Assembly (NCBI GenBank): GCA_023249375.1
Contig: JAHFCT010000024.1
Coordinates: forward strand, 1 to 50,286
DNA: 50,286 bases
Direction of reading: 5' to 3'
DNA from: Gemmatimonadota bacterium
Lineage (GTDB): Bacteria > Gemmatimonadota > Gemmatimonadetes > Gemmatimonadales > Gemmatimonadaceae
This document shows positions 15,930-24,485 of this stretch, piece by piece. The notes under the pieces were generated by a model that was not told where the DNA came from, did not search any database, and was given only the letters and a program-made list of their open reading frames with translations. Numbering within the stretch: position 1 is the stretch's first letter; each line of letters begins with the position of its first letter. The position numbers were made by a program, and so were the translations under genes.

Positions 15930-15941
15930 TGAATCGCTCCC
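15881..15941 (+). repeat. Dispersed repeat, copy A (13-bp periodic)
   Basis: This 61-base stretch aligns without gaps to 47778-47838, with about eight mismatches over the first 58 bases. Both copies show a degenerate 13-base period built on units such as AATCAGTATCCTG, AATCGCAATCCGT and GATCCCTGTCCTG. Copy A ends 37 bases before the rsmH start codon. It also forms the right arm of the inverted repeat at 15796-15929. Confidence 0.8.
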
Positions 15942-15978
15942 TGCGTTTCGCCCGTCGCAACCAACTCGTCTTTACACC

Positions 15979-16911
15979 GTGACTTCGCGTTTCGACTCGC
16001 CCTACCACGCGCCGGTGCTCGTCGAGGAAATCCTCGGCCTGTTTGGCGGTGCGCGCCGTGCGCTCGACTGCACGCTGGGTGGTGGCGGACATAGCGCGGC
16101 ACTGCTCGACGCCGGCATGGACGTGACGGGCATCGACCGCGATCCGGCGGCGATCGCCGAGGCGTCGCACCGGCTTCGCGACGAGGCGGCCGCGGGGCGA
16201 TTCCGCACGCTGCGCGGCAATTACGCGGACGCCGATGCGCTGCTCCCGCCGGGAGAGACCTTCGATGCGATTCTGCTCGACCTCGGCGTCTCCTCGCACC
16301 AGATCGACGATGACGCGCGCGGGTTTTCGTTTCGGGAGGGAGCGCCGCTGGGCGGGGCGATGGATGCGAGCGCGGAAGCGGGGACGGCCGCCGACTTCCT
16401 CAACTTCGCCGAACTCGCCGAGCTGACGCGGGCGTTCAAGGAGTTTGGCGACGAGCCCAAGGGGGCAAGGCTGGCGCGCGAAGTGCTGCACCGCAGAGAG
16501 CACCGCCCGTTTGCCATCAGCGACGATTTCGTCGGCGCCATTCGCGCCGTGCTCGGGCCGCGCAGCGGGCCGGGCGATTTCGCGCGGCTCTTTCAGGCGG
16601 TCCGCATCGCGGTCAACGACGAGCTGGACGGACTCGCGCGCGCGCTGCCGGCGCTGCGTGACCGACTGGCCCCGCAGGGCGTCCTCGCAGTGATAGCGTA
16701 TCACTCGGGAGAAGACCGGCTGGCGAAGCTGGCCTTTCGCGAGTGGGCGTCGTCGTGTGTCTGTCCGCCCAAGCAACCCATGTGCACCTGCCGAGGCCGT
16801 CCGCTGGGCACCCTGCTGACCCGCAAACCGATCACCGCGGCCGACGCCGAGGTGGCGCGCAACGTGCGCGCCCGCAGCGCGCATCTGCGCGCGTTCCGGC
16901 GCGGGGACTGA
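15979..16911 (+). CDS. rsmH: 16S rRNA (cytosine1402-N4)-methyltransferase RsmH
   Basis: The 310-residue product matches RsmH (MraW) along its length: YHAPVLVEEIL at the N-terminus, SAM-binding DCTLGGGGHSAALL, then LLDLGVSSHQIDDDARGFSF, and the C-terminal VIAYHSGEDRLAK and CPPKQPMCTC. It methylates C1402 of 16S rRNA at N4 in the ribosomal P site. It is the first gene of the dcw cluster here; the usual upstream mraZ is missing. The start is GTG at 15979 just before TSRFDSPYHAPV, and no convincing Shine-Dalgarno is seen. Transcription probably starts inside or next to the repeat element immediately upstream. Confidence 0.96.
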   Translation: MTSRFDSPYHAPVLVEEILGLFGGARRALDCTLGGGGHSAALLDAGMDVTGIDRDPAAIAEASHRLRDEAAAGRFRTLRGNYADADALLPPGETFDAILLDLGVSSHQIDDDARGFSFREGAPLGGAMDASAEAGTAADFLNFAELAELTRAFKEFGDEPKGARLAREVLHRREHRPFAISDDFVGAIRAVLGPRSGPGDFARLFQAVRIAVNDELDGLARALPALRDRLAPQGVLAVIAYHSGEDRLAKLAFREWASSCVCPPKQPMCTCRGRPLGTLLTRKPITAADAEVARNVRARSAHLRAFRRGD

Positions 16912-16912
16912 G

Positions 16913-17200
16913 ATGCGGGGCCGCAGCGTGGTCTTCCTGTCGCTCATCGGCTTCGTGGTGCTCGCCACGGGCGTGATCTGGCGGCGCAGCCTGGGCGTGA
17001 CGCGGGCGCGCGCCATCGAGACGCTCGAGACGCGCCGCGCCGCGCTGGCCGCACAGCGCGCCAAGCTCGACGGTGAGATCCGCACCGCGGTGAGCATGGA
17101 CAAGCTGGGGCGCGTGGCCGAGGAGCACCTGCACATGCGCGTCCCGGGCGACTCGCTCGTCGTCACGCTGACGCGCTCGCCCCGTGTCGCTGTTCGCTGA
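16913..17200 (+). CDS. ftsL: Cell division protein FtsL-like
   Basis: The 95-residue product has a short basic N-terminus, one membrane span (VVFLSLIGFVVLATGVIW, residues 6-23) and a helical region with coiled-coil character (TRARAIETLETRRAALAAQRAKLDGEI, 30-56), ending in a short strand region. This topology, length and position between rsmH and ftsI are those of FtsL, which joins FtsB and FtsQ in the divisome and activates FtsWI. FtsL is poorly conserved, so position carries much of the weight. ATG at 16913 follows the rsmH stop by one base; the 3' end overlaps ftsI by 17 bases. Confidence 0.85.
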   Translation: MRGRSVVFLSLIGFVVLATGVIWRRSLGVTRARAIETLETRRAALAAQRAKLDGEIRTAVSMDKLGRVAEEHLHMRVPGDSLVVTLTRSPRVAVR

Positions 17201-19148
17201 CCGCCCGCGGCTAATCCACGTGTCGCTGGCGCTCTTTGCGCTGGCGGTGGTGGGCCGCGCGGCCAAGGTGCAGCTGCTCGACGCGGATCACTGGCGCGAA
17301 CGCGCGCGCTATCAGCAGGTGGCGGCGTCGCCGCTGCCGGCGCCGCGCGGCGCGGTGCGCGATGCGAGCGGCGACGTGCTGGTGGAGAGCCGCGAGATGG
17401 TGCGGCTGCGCGTGGCGCCGCGCGAGGTGAAGAACGTTCCGCAGCTGGGCAAGCTGCTGTCGCGCGCCGGAGTTGCGGCCGAGTGGGTGTCGCGGGTGAG
17501 CGACACGACCAACAAATGGGTGGAGATTCCCGGACTCTTCCTGCCGACCGATGTGGCGCTGATCACGGCCACGCGCGGTGTGCATCCGGAGCCCGTGCTG
17601 AATCGGGTGGCGCCGCCGTCCGAGGGACTGCGCCGCATCATCGGCCGCACGGCCGACGGCGGCGCGCCGGTGGACGGCGTGGAACTCGCGCTCGATGCGC
17701 TGCTGCGTGGCGAAGCGGGGCACGAGGCGCTGCTGCGCGACAGCAAGGGCCGGCTCTTTGCGTCGCCGTCCGTGGATGGCGCCGCCGCGCGGCCCGGACA
17801 CACGGTCACGCTGACCATCAACGCGGGGCTGCAGGACATCGCGGAGCGTTCGCTGGGTGATGCGGTGACGCGGCTCGGTGCGAAAGGCGGCGACATCGTG
17901 ATTCTCGATGCGCAGTCGGGCGAGATCCGCGCGCTGGCGAGCAAGCGCGCCGACCCGCGTTCGACGGCGGCGACGGCGCTCACCGAGGCCTATGAGCCGG
18001 GTTCGACGCTCAAGCCGTTTACGGCGGCGTGGCTGCTCGATCATCACCGCGCGCGCCCCGACGAAGTGATGAACACGTACGGCGGCCGCTGGCTGTACAA
18101 CGGGCGCCTGATCGAAGACGACCACAAGGCCGGCTCGTACACGCTGGCGGACGTCATCCGCTATTCGAGCAACATCGGCATCATCCAGTTTGCGCAGCGC
18201 ATGACCGCGCGCGAACAGTTCGAGCTGATGCGCGACGTTGGCTTTGGCACGCCGACGGGGACCACGTATCCGTCGGAATCGCAGGGTCGGCTGGCGCCGC
18301 CCGCGCAGTGGTCGCAGCAGACGGCGGCGTCGGTGGCGATGGGCTACGAGATCATGGTGACGCCACTGCAGCTGGCGACGGCATACGCCGCCATCGCCAA
18401 CGGCGGAGAACTGCTGCAGCCCTCGCTCGTCAAGGAACTGCGCTCGCCCGACGGCCGCGTGGTCTACACGCACGAGCGCCGCGTGGTGCGCCGCGTGATG
18501 ACGGCCGACGCGGCGCGGACGATGCGCGGCATGCTGAAGGGCGTGGTGGACGGTGGCACGGCGGCGGGCTCGTCGCTGGCCACGTTTGACGTCGCGGGCA
18601 AGACGGGCACCGCCAAGGTGGTGCGCAACCGGCATTACGTGCAGGGCGAATACACGGCGAGCTTCGTTGGCATGTTCCCCGCTGAGGCACCGCAGATCGT
18701 GATTCTCGTGAAGCTCGACAGCCCGACGAAAGAGAAGTTTGGCGGCAAGGCGGCCGCACCGGTGTCAAAGACGATTCTCGAGGCGGCCATTGCGGCGCGT
18801 GATGCGGCGCTCGACCGTCGCGGCTTGGCGAACACGCCGCAGCGCGTCGCGGCCGCCCCGCCGGCCGGCGAGCCGGTGCGCGACGCCGCGGAATCGCTGT
18901 TCGTGCGGGAAAGCAGCGGCAGCGTTCCGTACGAAGTGTCGCTCGGCCAGCCGGCGCGCTCGGCGCGTGTGGTGGCGGGCGCGCGTGCCGTCCCCTCGGT
19001 GCACGGGATGACTCGTCGTGCCGCGGCGCGCGAGCTGCACCGCGCCGGCTTCCGCGTGGCCTTCACGCACGGCGAGGGCGCGCAGTGGCCGGCGGCAGGC
19101 ACGATGGCGGCGTCGGGCAGCCGTGTGACCGTGGCGGTGTCGCCGTGA
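17184..19148 (+). CDS. ftsI: Septal peptidoglycan transpeptidase FtsI (PBP3) with PASTA domain
   Basis: The 654-residue product is a class B penicillin-binding protein. It has a membrane anchor at residues 10-26, a PBP dimerisation domain (55-190, LPAPRGAVRDASGDVLVES), and a transpeptidase domain with catalytic Ser274 in STLK, SSN at 328-330 and KTGT at 473-476. The last 50 residues (VPSVHGMTRRAAARELHRAGFRV) form one PASTA domain, which binds peptidoglycan or muropeptides. PASTA-bearing division PBPs (Spo VD/PBP2x type) are common outside Proteobacteria. It crosslinks septal wall together with FtsW. The start is GTG at 17184, overlapping ftsL by 17 bases. Confidence 0.95.
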   Translation: MSLFADRPRLIHVSLALFALAVVGRAAKVQLLDADHWRERARYQQVAASPLPAPRGAVRDASGDVLVESREMVRLRVAPREVKNVPQLGKLLSRAGVAAEWVSRVSDTTNKWVEIPGLFLPTDVALITATRGVHPEPVLNRVAPPSEGLRRIIGRTADGGAPVDGVELALDALLRGEAGHEALLRDSKGRLFASPSVDGAAARPGHTVTLTINAGLQDIAERSLGDAVTRLGAKGGDIVILDAQSGEIRALASKRADPRSTAATALTEAYEPGSTLKPFTAAWLLDHHRARPDEVMNTYGGRWLYNGRLIEDDHKAGSYTLADVIRYSSNIGIIQFAQRMTAREQFELMRDVGFGTPTGTTYPSESQGRLAPPAQWSQQTAASVAMGYEIMVTPLQLATAYAAIANGGELLQPSLVKELRSPDGRVVYTHERRVVRRVMTADAARTMRGMLKGVVDGGTAAGSSLATFDVAGKTGTAKVVRNRHYVQGEYTASFVGMFPAEAPQIVILVKLDSPTKEKFGGKAAAPVSKTILEAAIAARDAALDRRGLANTPQRVAAAPPAGEPVRDAAESLFVRESSGSVPYEVSLGQPARSARVVAGARAVPSVHGMTRRAAARELHRAGFRVAFTHGEGAQWPAAGTMAASGSRVTVAVSP

Positions 19149-20617
19149 GCCGCAGCGTGTCGGTGGCGGCCGTCGCGCAGGCACTCGAAGATGCGGGACT
19201 GCTCGCCGGACGCCGCGGCGCGCTGCCCGATCGCATCCTCGGCATCACCGATGACTCGCGCGCGATCACGCGCGGCGGCGCCTTTGTGGCGGTGCGAGGC
19301 ACACAGCGTGACGGACACGCGTTCTTGGGTGGAGCCGATGGCGCCGGGGCCGCGCTCGCAGTGGTCGAGGACGCTTCGGCCACGTCGCTCCCCGCGCTGA
19401 TCGTGCACGACGGACGTCGTGCTGCGGCGGTGGCCGCTGCCACGTACTACGCGGCGCCGGCCTCGTTTCTGCGGATGGCTGCCGTGACCGGAACCAACGG
19501 CAAGACGACGACCGTCGGCATGCTGCGCCATCTGCTCGACGCGCCAGGCGCGCGTGCGGCGAGCATCGGCACACTCGGCGTGCTCGTGGGAAGCGCGGGC
19601 GACCCGCTGCCGGGCGGCGGTGGGCTCACCACGCCGGGGCCCATCGAGCTGCAGCGCGTGCTGCGCGCGCTCGTTGACGCCGGCGTGCGCAACGTGGCGA
19701 TGGAGACATCGTCGCACGCGCTCGATCAGGGGCGGGTGGAGGGACTTCGCTTTGCCGCGGCGGTGTTCACCAATCTCACGCGCGATCATCTCGACTACCA
19801 CGGCACGTTCGAGGCCTACTTCTGGGCCAAGGCGATGCTCATCGGCTATCTCTTGCCGGATGGCACCGCCGTGTCGAATGCGGACGACACGGCGTGGGCG
19901 GAACTGCCGGATGCGCCGCGACGCCTGAGCTTCGGCGTGACGGCCGAGGGGGCCGACGTGCGCGCCGAGTCGGTCGTGTTCGCGCCGCGCGGGAGCCAGT
20001 GGACGCTGGTGCACCGCCATGTGCGCGCCGACGTCACGCTGCCGCTGATTGGCGATTTCAACGTGGCCAACGCTCTTGGCGCGGCGGCGGCGGCGATCGC
20101 AATGGGCCTTGATGTGCCAACCGTCGCGTCGCGGCTGAGCACCCTGCCGCAGGTGCCCGGCCGGCTCGAGATCCTCAGCGAGCACCCGACCGTGCTTCGC
20201 GACTACGCGCACACCCCTGACGCACTCGAGCGCGCGCTGATGGCGCTGCGTCCGTTCACGCCCGGGCGGCTGATCGTCCTCTTCGGCTGCGGCGGCGACC
20301 GCGACAAGGGCAAGCGCCCCATGATGGCGGACGCGGCGCATCGGCTGGCCGACGCCGTGGTAGTGACGAGCGACAATCCGCGCACCGAGGATCCCGAGCG
20401 CATCCTCGACGACATCTGCGCCGTGCTCCCCGCGGGGAGCTACGAGCGCATCGAAGACCGTCGCACGGCCATTGCCGCCGCCATCGCGATGGCCGATCCG
20501 GCGCGCGACGTCGTGCTGCTCGCCGGCAAGGGACACGAGACGTACCAGATTCGCGGGACGACCTCGTATCCGTTTGATGAAGCCGCCATCGTACGCGGCC
20601 TGCTCGGGGCGGAGTAG
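19145..20617 (+). CDS. murE: UDP-MurNAc-L-Ala-D-Glu:meso-DAP ligase MurE
   Basis: The 490-residue product has the three Mur ligase domains: N-terminal UDP-binding (ITDDSRAITRGGAFVAVRG), central ATPase with P-loop VTGTNGKTTT near residues 114-123 and TRDHLDYHG, and C-terminal domain with SDNPRTEDP. The DNPR motif is the mark of enzymes that add meso-diaminopimelate, so the wall should be of the DAP type. The reaction is cytoplasmic and ATP-dependent, making the tripeptide precursor. GTG at 19145 lies in a GTGA overlap with ftsI; longer in-frame extensions lie inside ftsI. Confidence 0.96.
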   Translation: MSRSVSVAAVAQALEDAGLLAGRRGALPDRILGITDDSRAITRGGAFVAVRGTQRDGHAFLGGADGAGAALAVVEDASATSLPALIVHDGRRAAAVAAATYYAAPASFLRMAAVTGTNGKTTTVGMLRHLLDAPGARAASIGTLGVLVGSAGDPLPGGGGLTTPGPIELQRVLRALVDAGVRNVAMETSSHALDQGRVEGLRFAAAVFTNLTRDHLDYHGTFEAYFWAKAMLIGYLLPDGTAVSNADDTAWAELPDAPRRLSFGVTAEGADVRAESVVFAPRGSQWTLVHRHVRADVTLPLIGDFNVANALGAAAAAIAMGLDVPTVASRLSTLPQVPGRLEILSEHPTVLRDYAHTPDALERALMALRPFTPGRLIVLFGCGGDRDKGKRPMMADAAHRLADAVVVTSDNPRTEDPERILDDICAVLPAGSYERIEDRRTAIAAAIAMADPARDVVLLAGKGHETYQIRGTTSYPFDEAAIVRGLLGAE

Positions 20618-20620
20618 ACG

Positions 20621-21982
20621 GTGCCGACGGCGTTCTGGACGCTATCACGCGCGGCGCGCGCACTGGGCTTGCCGAGGTTTGGCGGCGAGGATCGTCCATT
20701 GCGCGCCGTCGCCACCGATACGCGCGCCCTGCAGCCGGGCGATCTGTTTGTCGCGCTGAAGGGCGAGCGCTTTGACGCGCACGACTTCCTGCGCGAGGCA
20801 GTTGCGAGCGGCGCCTCCGCTCTCGTGGTGAGCGACGCGACGCGCGCCGGCGGACTGGGCGTGCCGGTTTTTGCCGTGGAAGACACGCTGCACGCGCTCG
20901 GCGCGCTTGGTCATTTCTATCGCGCCGCGTGGACGCTGCCGGTGGTCGCCGTCGGCGGCTCGAATGGCAAGACGTCCACCAAGGAATTGCTCAAGGCCGC
21001 GCTCGGCGCGCGCTTTGCCGTGCATGCCACGACCGGCAATCTCAACAACCAAGTGGGTGCGCCGCTGACGCTGCTCTCGCTGCCGATGGGGGCCGACTGC
21101 GCCGTGGTTGAAGTGGGGACGAACATCCCCGGCGAGATCACCCTGCTGCGCGCCATCGTCGATCCGACCATTGCAGTCGTGACGTGCGTGCAGGAAGAAC
21201 ACCTCGAGGGCTTTGGCGATCTTGCGGGCGTGCTTGCCGAGGAGTCGGATCTGTTCGACGACGTGGAGCTGGCGATCGTCCCCGCGAATGAAACGGGCTT
21301 GATCGCCGAGGCGACGCGCCGCGCGCGGCGCGTGGTGACGGCGGGACTCGGCGCCGGCGATCTGTGCGCGAGCTCGCACGGCGTGAACGCTGACGGCAGT
21401 GGTTGGCTTGACCTCGGCGGCGTACGCGTCGAGGTTCCGCTGCGCGGCGTGCACAACCTGCGAAATGCGATGCTGGCGCTGGCGACCGCGCACGAACTTG
21501 GCATTCCCGTGGCCGACGCCGCGGGTGGATTTGCGGCGATGCCGCAGCCTTCGATGCGTTCCGCCGTCGAGCCGCTGGGCGCGGCGCTGCTGATCAACGA
21601 CGCGTACAACGCCAATCCGGGGTCTGCCCGAGCGGCCATCGAACTGCTCACGGCGGTGGGTGGCGGCCGCCAGCGCGTGATCGTGCTCGGGACCATGCGC
21701 GAACTTGGCCCGACGGCCGCGGAGCTGCATCGCGACATCGCGCGCCGGGCACTGGCCAGCGGGGCCGACGTGGTAGCGGGCATCGGCGAATTCCGGGCCG
21801 CGCTGGAAGCGGAAGGGGCGGGCGACGCGCGCGTGGTCACCGGCGGTGACGTCGATGACCTATGGCCCGTCCTCCAGCAGAGGCTCCAGCCGAACGCCGC
21901 GATCCTGCTCAAGGCATCGCGCGGCGTGCGGCTGGAGCGACTGCTTCCCCATCTTCACGCCTGGGCCACGCCCACCGCCTGA
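20621..21982 (+). CDS. murF: UDP-MurNAc-tripeptide:D-Ala-D-Ala ligase MurF
   Basis: The 453-residue product shows the MurF layout: N-terminal TDTRALQPGDLFVALKGERFDAHDF, P-loop VGGSNGKTSTKELL near residues 108-121, the NLNNQVGAPLTLL motif that distinguishes MurF, and EVGTNIPGEI. The C-terminal domain carries DAYNANPGSARAAI and LGTMRELGPTAAELH. It adds D-Ala-D-Ala to complete the pentapeptide in the cytoplasm. The start is GTG at 20621, three bases after murE. The stop overlaps mraY by one base (TGATG). Ddl, which makes its substrate D-Ala-D-Ala, is not in the window. Confidence 0.96.
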   Translation: MPTAFWTLSRAARALGLPRFGGEDRPLRAVATDTRALQPGDLFVALKGERFDAHDFLREAVASGASALVVSDATRAGGLGVPVFAVEDTLHALGALGHFYRAAWTLPVVAVGGSNGKTSTKELLKAALGARFAVHATTGNLNNQVGAPLTLLSLPMGADCAVVEVGTNIPGEITLLRAIVDPTIAVVTCVQEEHLEGFGDLAGVLAEESDLFDDVELAIVPANETGLIAEATRRARRVVTAGLGAGDLCASSHGVNADGSGWLDLGGVRVEVPLRGVHNLRNAMLALATAHELGIPVADAAGGFAAMPQPSMRSAVEPLGAALLINDAYNANPGSARAAIELLTAVGGGRQRVIVLGTMRELGPTAAELHRDIARRALASGADVVAGIGEFRAALEAEGAGDARVVTGGDVDDLWPVLQQRLQPNAAILLKASRGVRLERLLPHLHAWATPTA

Positions 21983-23115
21983 TGCTCTACGAGCTGCTCT
22001 ACCCGCTGCGCGATCATTTCGGGCCGCTGAACATCTTCCGCTACATCTCGGTGCGGGCGGCCGGCGCGGCGGTGACGGCGCTGCTCGTGTCGTTCGTGTT
22101 TGGGCCGATCATCATCGACCGGCTCAAGCACATGGCGCTGCATCAGGTAGTGCGCGAGGGGACGCCTGATTCGCACGCCGGCAAGGGCACGACGCCGACG
22201 ATGGGCGGCCTGATCATTCTGGTGGCGACGCTGCTGCCCACGCTGCTGTGGATGCGGCTGAACAACAAGTACGTCTGGATCGCGCTGGCGGTGACGCTCT
22301 GGATGGGCGGCATCGGATTTCTCGACGACTATCTCAAGCTGAAGCAGAAGCGCGAGGGGAAGGAAAACACCGGGCTGGTGGAGCGCTACAAGCTCGCGGG
22401 GCAGATCACCATTGGCTTTCTGCTTGGCATGTACCTGTGGAAGTTCCCCATCAACACACTGCCCGGCGCGTCGACGACGCTGCCGTTTTACAAGTACGTG
22501 CTGATCGTACCAGCGTTCGGCCTGCTGTACGTCGCCTTCGTCACGTTCGTGATGACCGGCTTCAGCAACGCGGTGAACCTGACCGACGGGCTCGATGGAC
22601 TGGCCACGGGGCTGATGGCGATTGCGATGGCGACGCTCGCGATCTTCGCGTACGTGATGGGACGCTACGACACCAGCCAGGCACTGCTGGTATTCTACCT
22701 GCGCGGATCGGGCGAACTCACCGTCTTCTGCTCTGCCGTCTTCGGGGCGTGCGTCGGCTTCCTGTGGTACAACTCGTATCCGGCGCTCGTCTTCATGGGT
22801 GACACGGGCTCGCTGGCGCTCGGCGGCGCGCTGAGTGCCGTGACGATCCTGCTGAAGAGCGAGTTTCTCGTGCTCATCATCGGCGGCGTGTTTGTCGCCG
22901 AGACCACGTCGGTCTTCCTGCAGCGGGCGGTGTTCAAGTACCGCAAGCGGCGATACGGCGTCGAGTTTGCGCGCGCCAACCGCCTGTTCCGGCGCGCACC
23001 GGTGCATCATCACTTCGAGCTGTCCGGCTGGCCGGAGACGCAGGTGGTGGTGCGATTCTGGATTCTCGGCATTCTGTGCGCCTTCCTGGCGCTGAGCACG
23101 CTGAAGCTGCGGTGA
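21982..23115 (+). CDS. mraY: Phospho-MurNAc-pentapeptide transferase MraY
   Basis: The 377-residue, about ten-span membrane protein catalyses transfer of phospho-MurNAc-pentapeptide to undecaprenyl phosphate, forming lipid I. Family motifs are KGTTPTMGGLIIL, the catalytic aspartate pair in IGFLDDYLK, NLTDGLDGLATG, VFMGDTGSLALGG and PVHHHFELSGWPE. ATG at 21982 in a TGATG overlap aligns with the usual MLYELLYPL start; longer in-frame sequence belongs to the murF region. Unlike E. coli MraY (360 residues), it has a slightly longer loop after the second span (KLKQKREGKENTGLVERY). Confidence 0.97.
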   Translation: MLYELLYPLRDHFGPLNIFRYISVRAAGAAVTALLVSFVFGPIIIDRLKHMALHQVVREGTPDSHAGKGTTPTMGGLIILVATLLPTLLWMRLNNKYVWIALAVTLWMGGIGFLDDYLKLKQKREGKENTGLVERYKLAGQITIGFLLGMYLWKFPINTLPGASTTLPFYKYVLIVPAFGLLYVAFVTFVMTGFSNAVNLTDGLDGLATGLMAIAMATLAIFAYVMGRYDTSQALLVFYLRGSGELTVFCSAVFGACVGFLWYNSYPALVFMGDTGSLALGGALSAVTILLKSEFLVLIIGGVFVAETTSVFLQRAVFKYRKRRYGVEFARANRLFRRAPVHHHFELSGWPETQVVVRFWILGILCAFLALSTLKLR

Positions 23116-24485
23116 TCGACGAAGCGAGAGCACGCGGCGAAATCGCCGTCATCGGGCTGGGCCGCAGCGGCATGGCTGCCGCCCGGCTCCTCGCGCGCGA
23201 AGGGGCGCGCGTCTATGCCTCCGACGCGGGGCAGGGCGACGCCGTGTCGCGCGCGGCGGCCGAGCTGATGGCCGAAGGGATCGCCGCCGACGGCGGAGTG
23301 CACGATATGGCGCGCATTCGCGCGGCGGCACTCGTGGTGGTGAGCCCGGGAGTTCCGCCAGAGGCGCTGCCGCTCGCGACCGCCCGCGAAGCGGGTGTCC
23401 CCGTGGTGGGCGAGATGGAGGTCGCGCTGCACGCGCTGCGCGGCGTGCCGTACATCGCCGTCACCGGCACCAACGGCAAGAGCACGGTCACGGCGCTGAT
23501 CGCGCACCTGCTCACGGCGCTTGGGTATGACGCCGTCGCCGGCGGCAACATCGGCCGCGCGCTGAGCGACGTGGCGCTGCAGGGTGAACGGCCACAGTGG
23601 ATTGCGCTCGAAGTGTCGTCGTTCCAGTTGCACGACACGCCGAGCATCGCACCGACGGTTGGCGTGCTCACGAACCTGAGTCCCGATCACCTGGACCGGT
23701 ATCCGTCGGTGGAGGCGTACTACGCGGACAAGGCGCTGCTGTATCGAAACGCCACGGCGTGGTCTCGCTGGGTGGTGAACGCCGACGACCAGACGGCGCT
23801 CGACCTGGCGCTGCAGCATCCGGGCACGCGTTCGGCGTTTTCGCGCCGCGACGAGCACGCGGCGGCGCACTATGAGGCGGCGCGCGATGCGCTCATCCTC
23901 TTTGACCGGCCGCTGCTCGCCCGCGGCCTGCTGCCACTGCTCGGTTGGCACAATGTCGATAATGTGCTCGCCGCACTGCTCGCGGTGATGGTGGCCGACG
24001 CGTCGCACCAGACCGATGCGGCCCGCGCCGCGCTGGCGCGTGCGGTGCAGTCGTTCGTTGGCTTGCCACACCGGCTCGAAGTGGTCTCCGACAGCGGAGG
24101 CGTGCGCTGGATCAATGATTCCAAGGCGACCAACGTGTCGTCGGCGAAGGTGGCCATCGAGGCGATGACGCAGCCGACCATCGTGCTGCTGGGCGGCAAG
24201 CACAAGGGCGAGCCGTACACGGCGCTGCTTGAGCCGCTGCGCGCGCACGCCAAGCTTGTGCTCGCCTATGGCGAGGCCGAGTCGTTGATCGTTGCCGACC
24301 TCGAGGGCCACGTGCCGCTCGAACGGTGCGGGTCGTCCTTTGAGGAAGTGATGCAACGCGCACGCGCGGCGGCCACGCCGGGCGACGCGGTGCTGCTCGC
24401 TCCCGCCTGCTCAAGTTTTGACATGTTCACCAACTACGAAGCGCGCGGCATGGCCTTTCGACTGCTCGCACGGCAGGGCGCGTGA
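23112..24485 (+). CDS. murD: UDP-MurNAc-L-alanine:D-glutamate ligase MurD
   Basis: The 457-residue product has the N-terminal Rossmann-like glycine motif AVIGLGRSGMAAARLL, the ATPase P-loop VTGTNGKSTVTALI near residues 115-128, NLSPDHLDRY, and C-terminal WINDSKATNVSS and LLGGKHKG. It adds D-glutamate to UDP-MurNAc-L-Ala in the cytoplasm. The start is GTG at 23112 in a GTGA overlap with mraY. The late motif LLAPACSSFDMFTNYEARG near the C-terminus is the conserved MurD C-terminal signature, so the gene is complete. Confidence 0.96.
   Translation: MIDEARARGEIAVIGLGRSGMAAARLLAREGARVYASDAGQGDAVSRAAAELMAEGIAADGGVHDMARIRAAALVVVSPGVPPEALPLATAREAGVPVVGEMEVALHALRGVPYIAVTGTNGKSTVTALIAHLLTALGYDAVAGGNIGRALSDVALQGERPQWIALEVSSFQLHDTPSIAPTVGVLTNLSPDHLDRYPSVEAYYADKALLYRNATAWSRWVVNADDQTALDLALQHPGTRSAFSRRDEHAAAHYEAARDALILFDRPLLARGLLPLLGWHNVDNVLAALLAVMVADASHQTDAARAALARAVQSFVGLPHRLEVVSDSGGVRWINDSKATNVSSAKVAIEAMTQPTIVLLGGKHKGEPYTALLEPLRAHAKLVLAYGEAESLIVADLEGHVPLERCGSSFEEVMQRARAAATPGDAVLLAPACSSFDMFTNYEARGMAFRLLARQGA

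Noticed and set aside
15796-15941. CRISPR array
   Set aside because: The 13-bp periodic units have no spacers of regular length, are degenerate, and there are no cas genes in the window.
17211-20536. Long minus-strand frames (474 and 633 codons) opposite ftsI and murE
   Set aside because: The products are His/Arg/Ala-rich with no recognisable domain and lie fully antisense to conserved genes.
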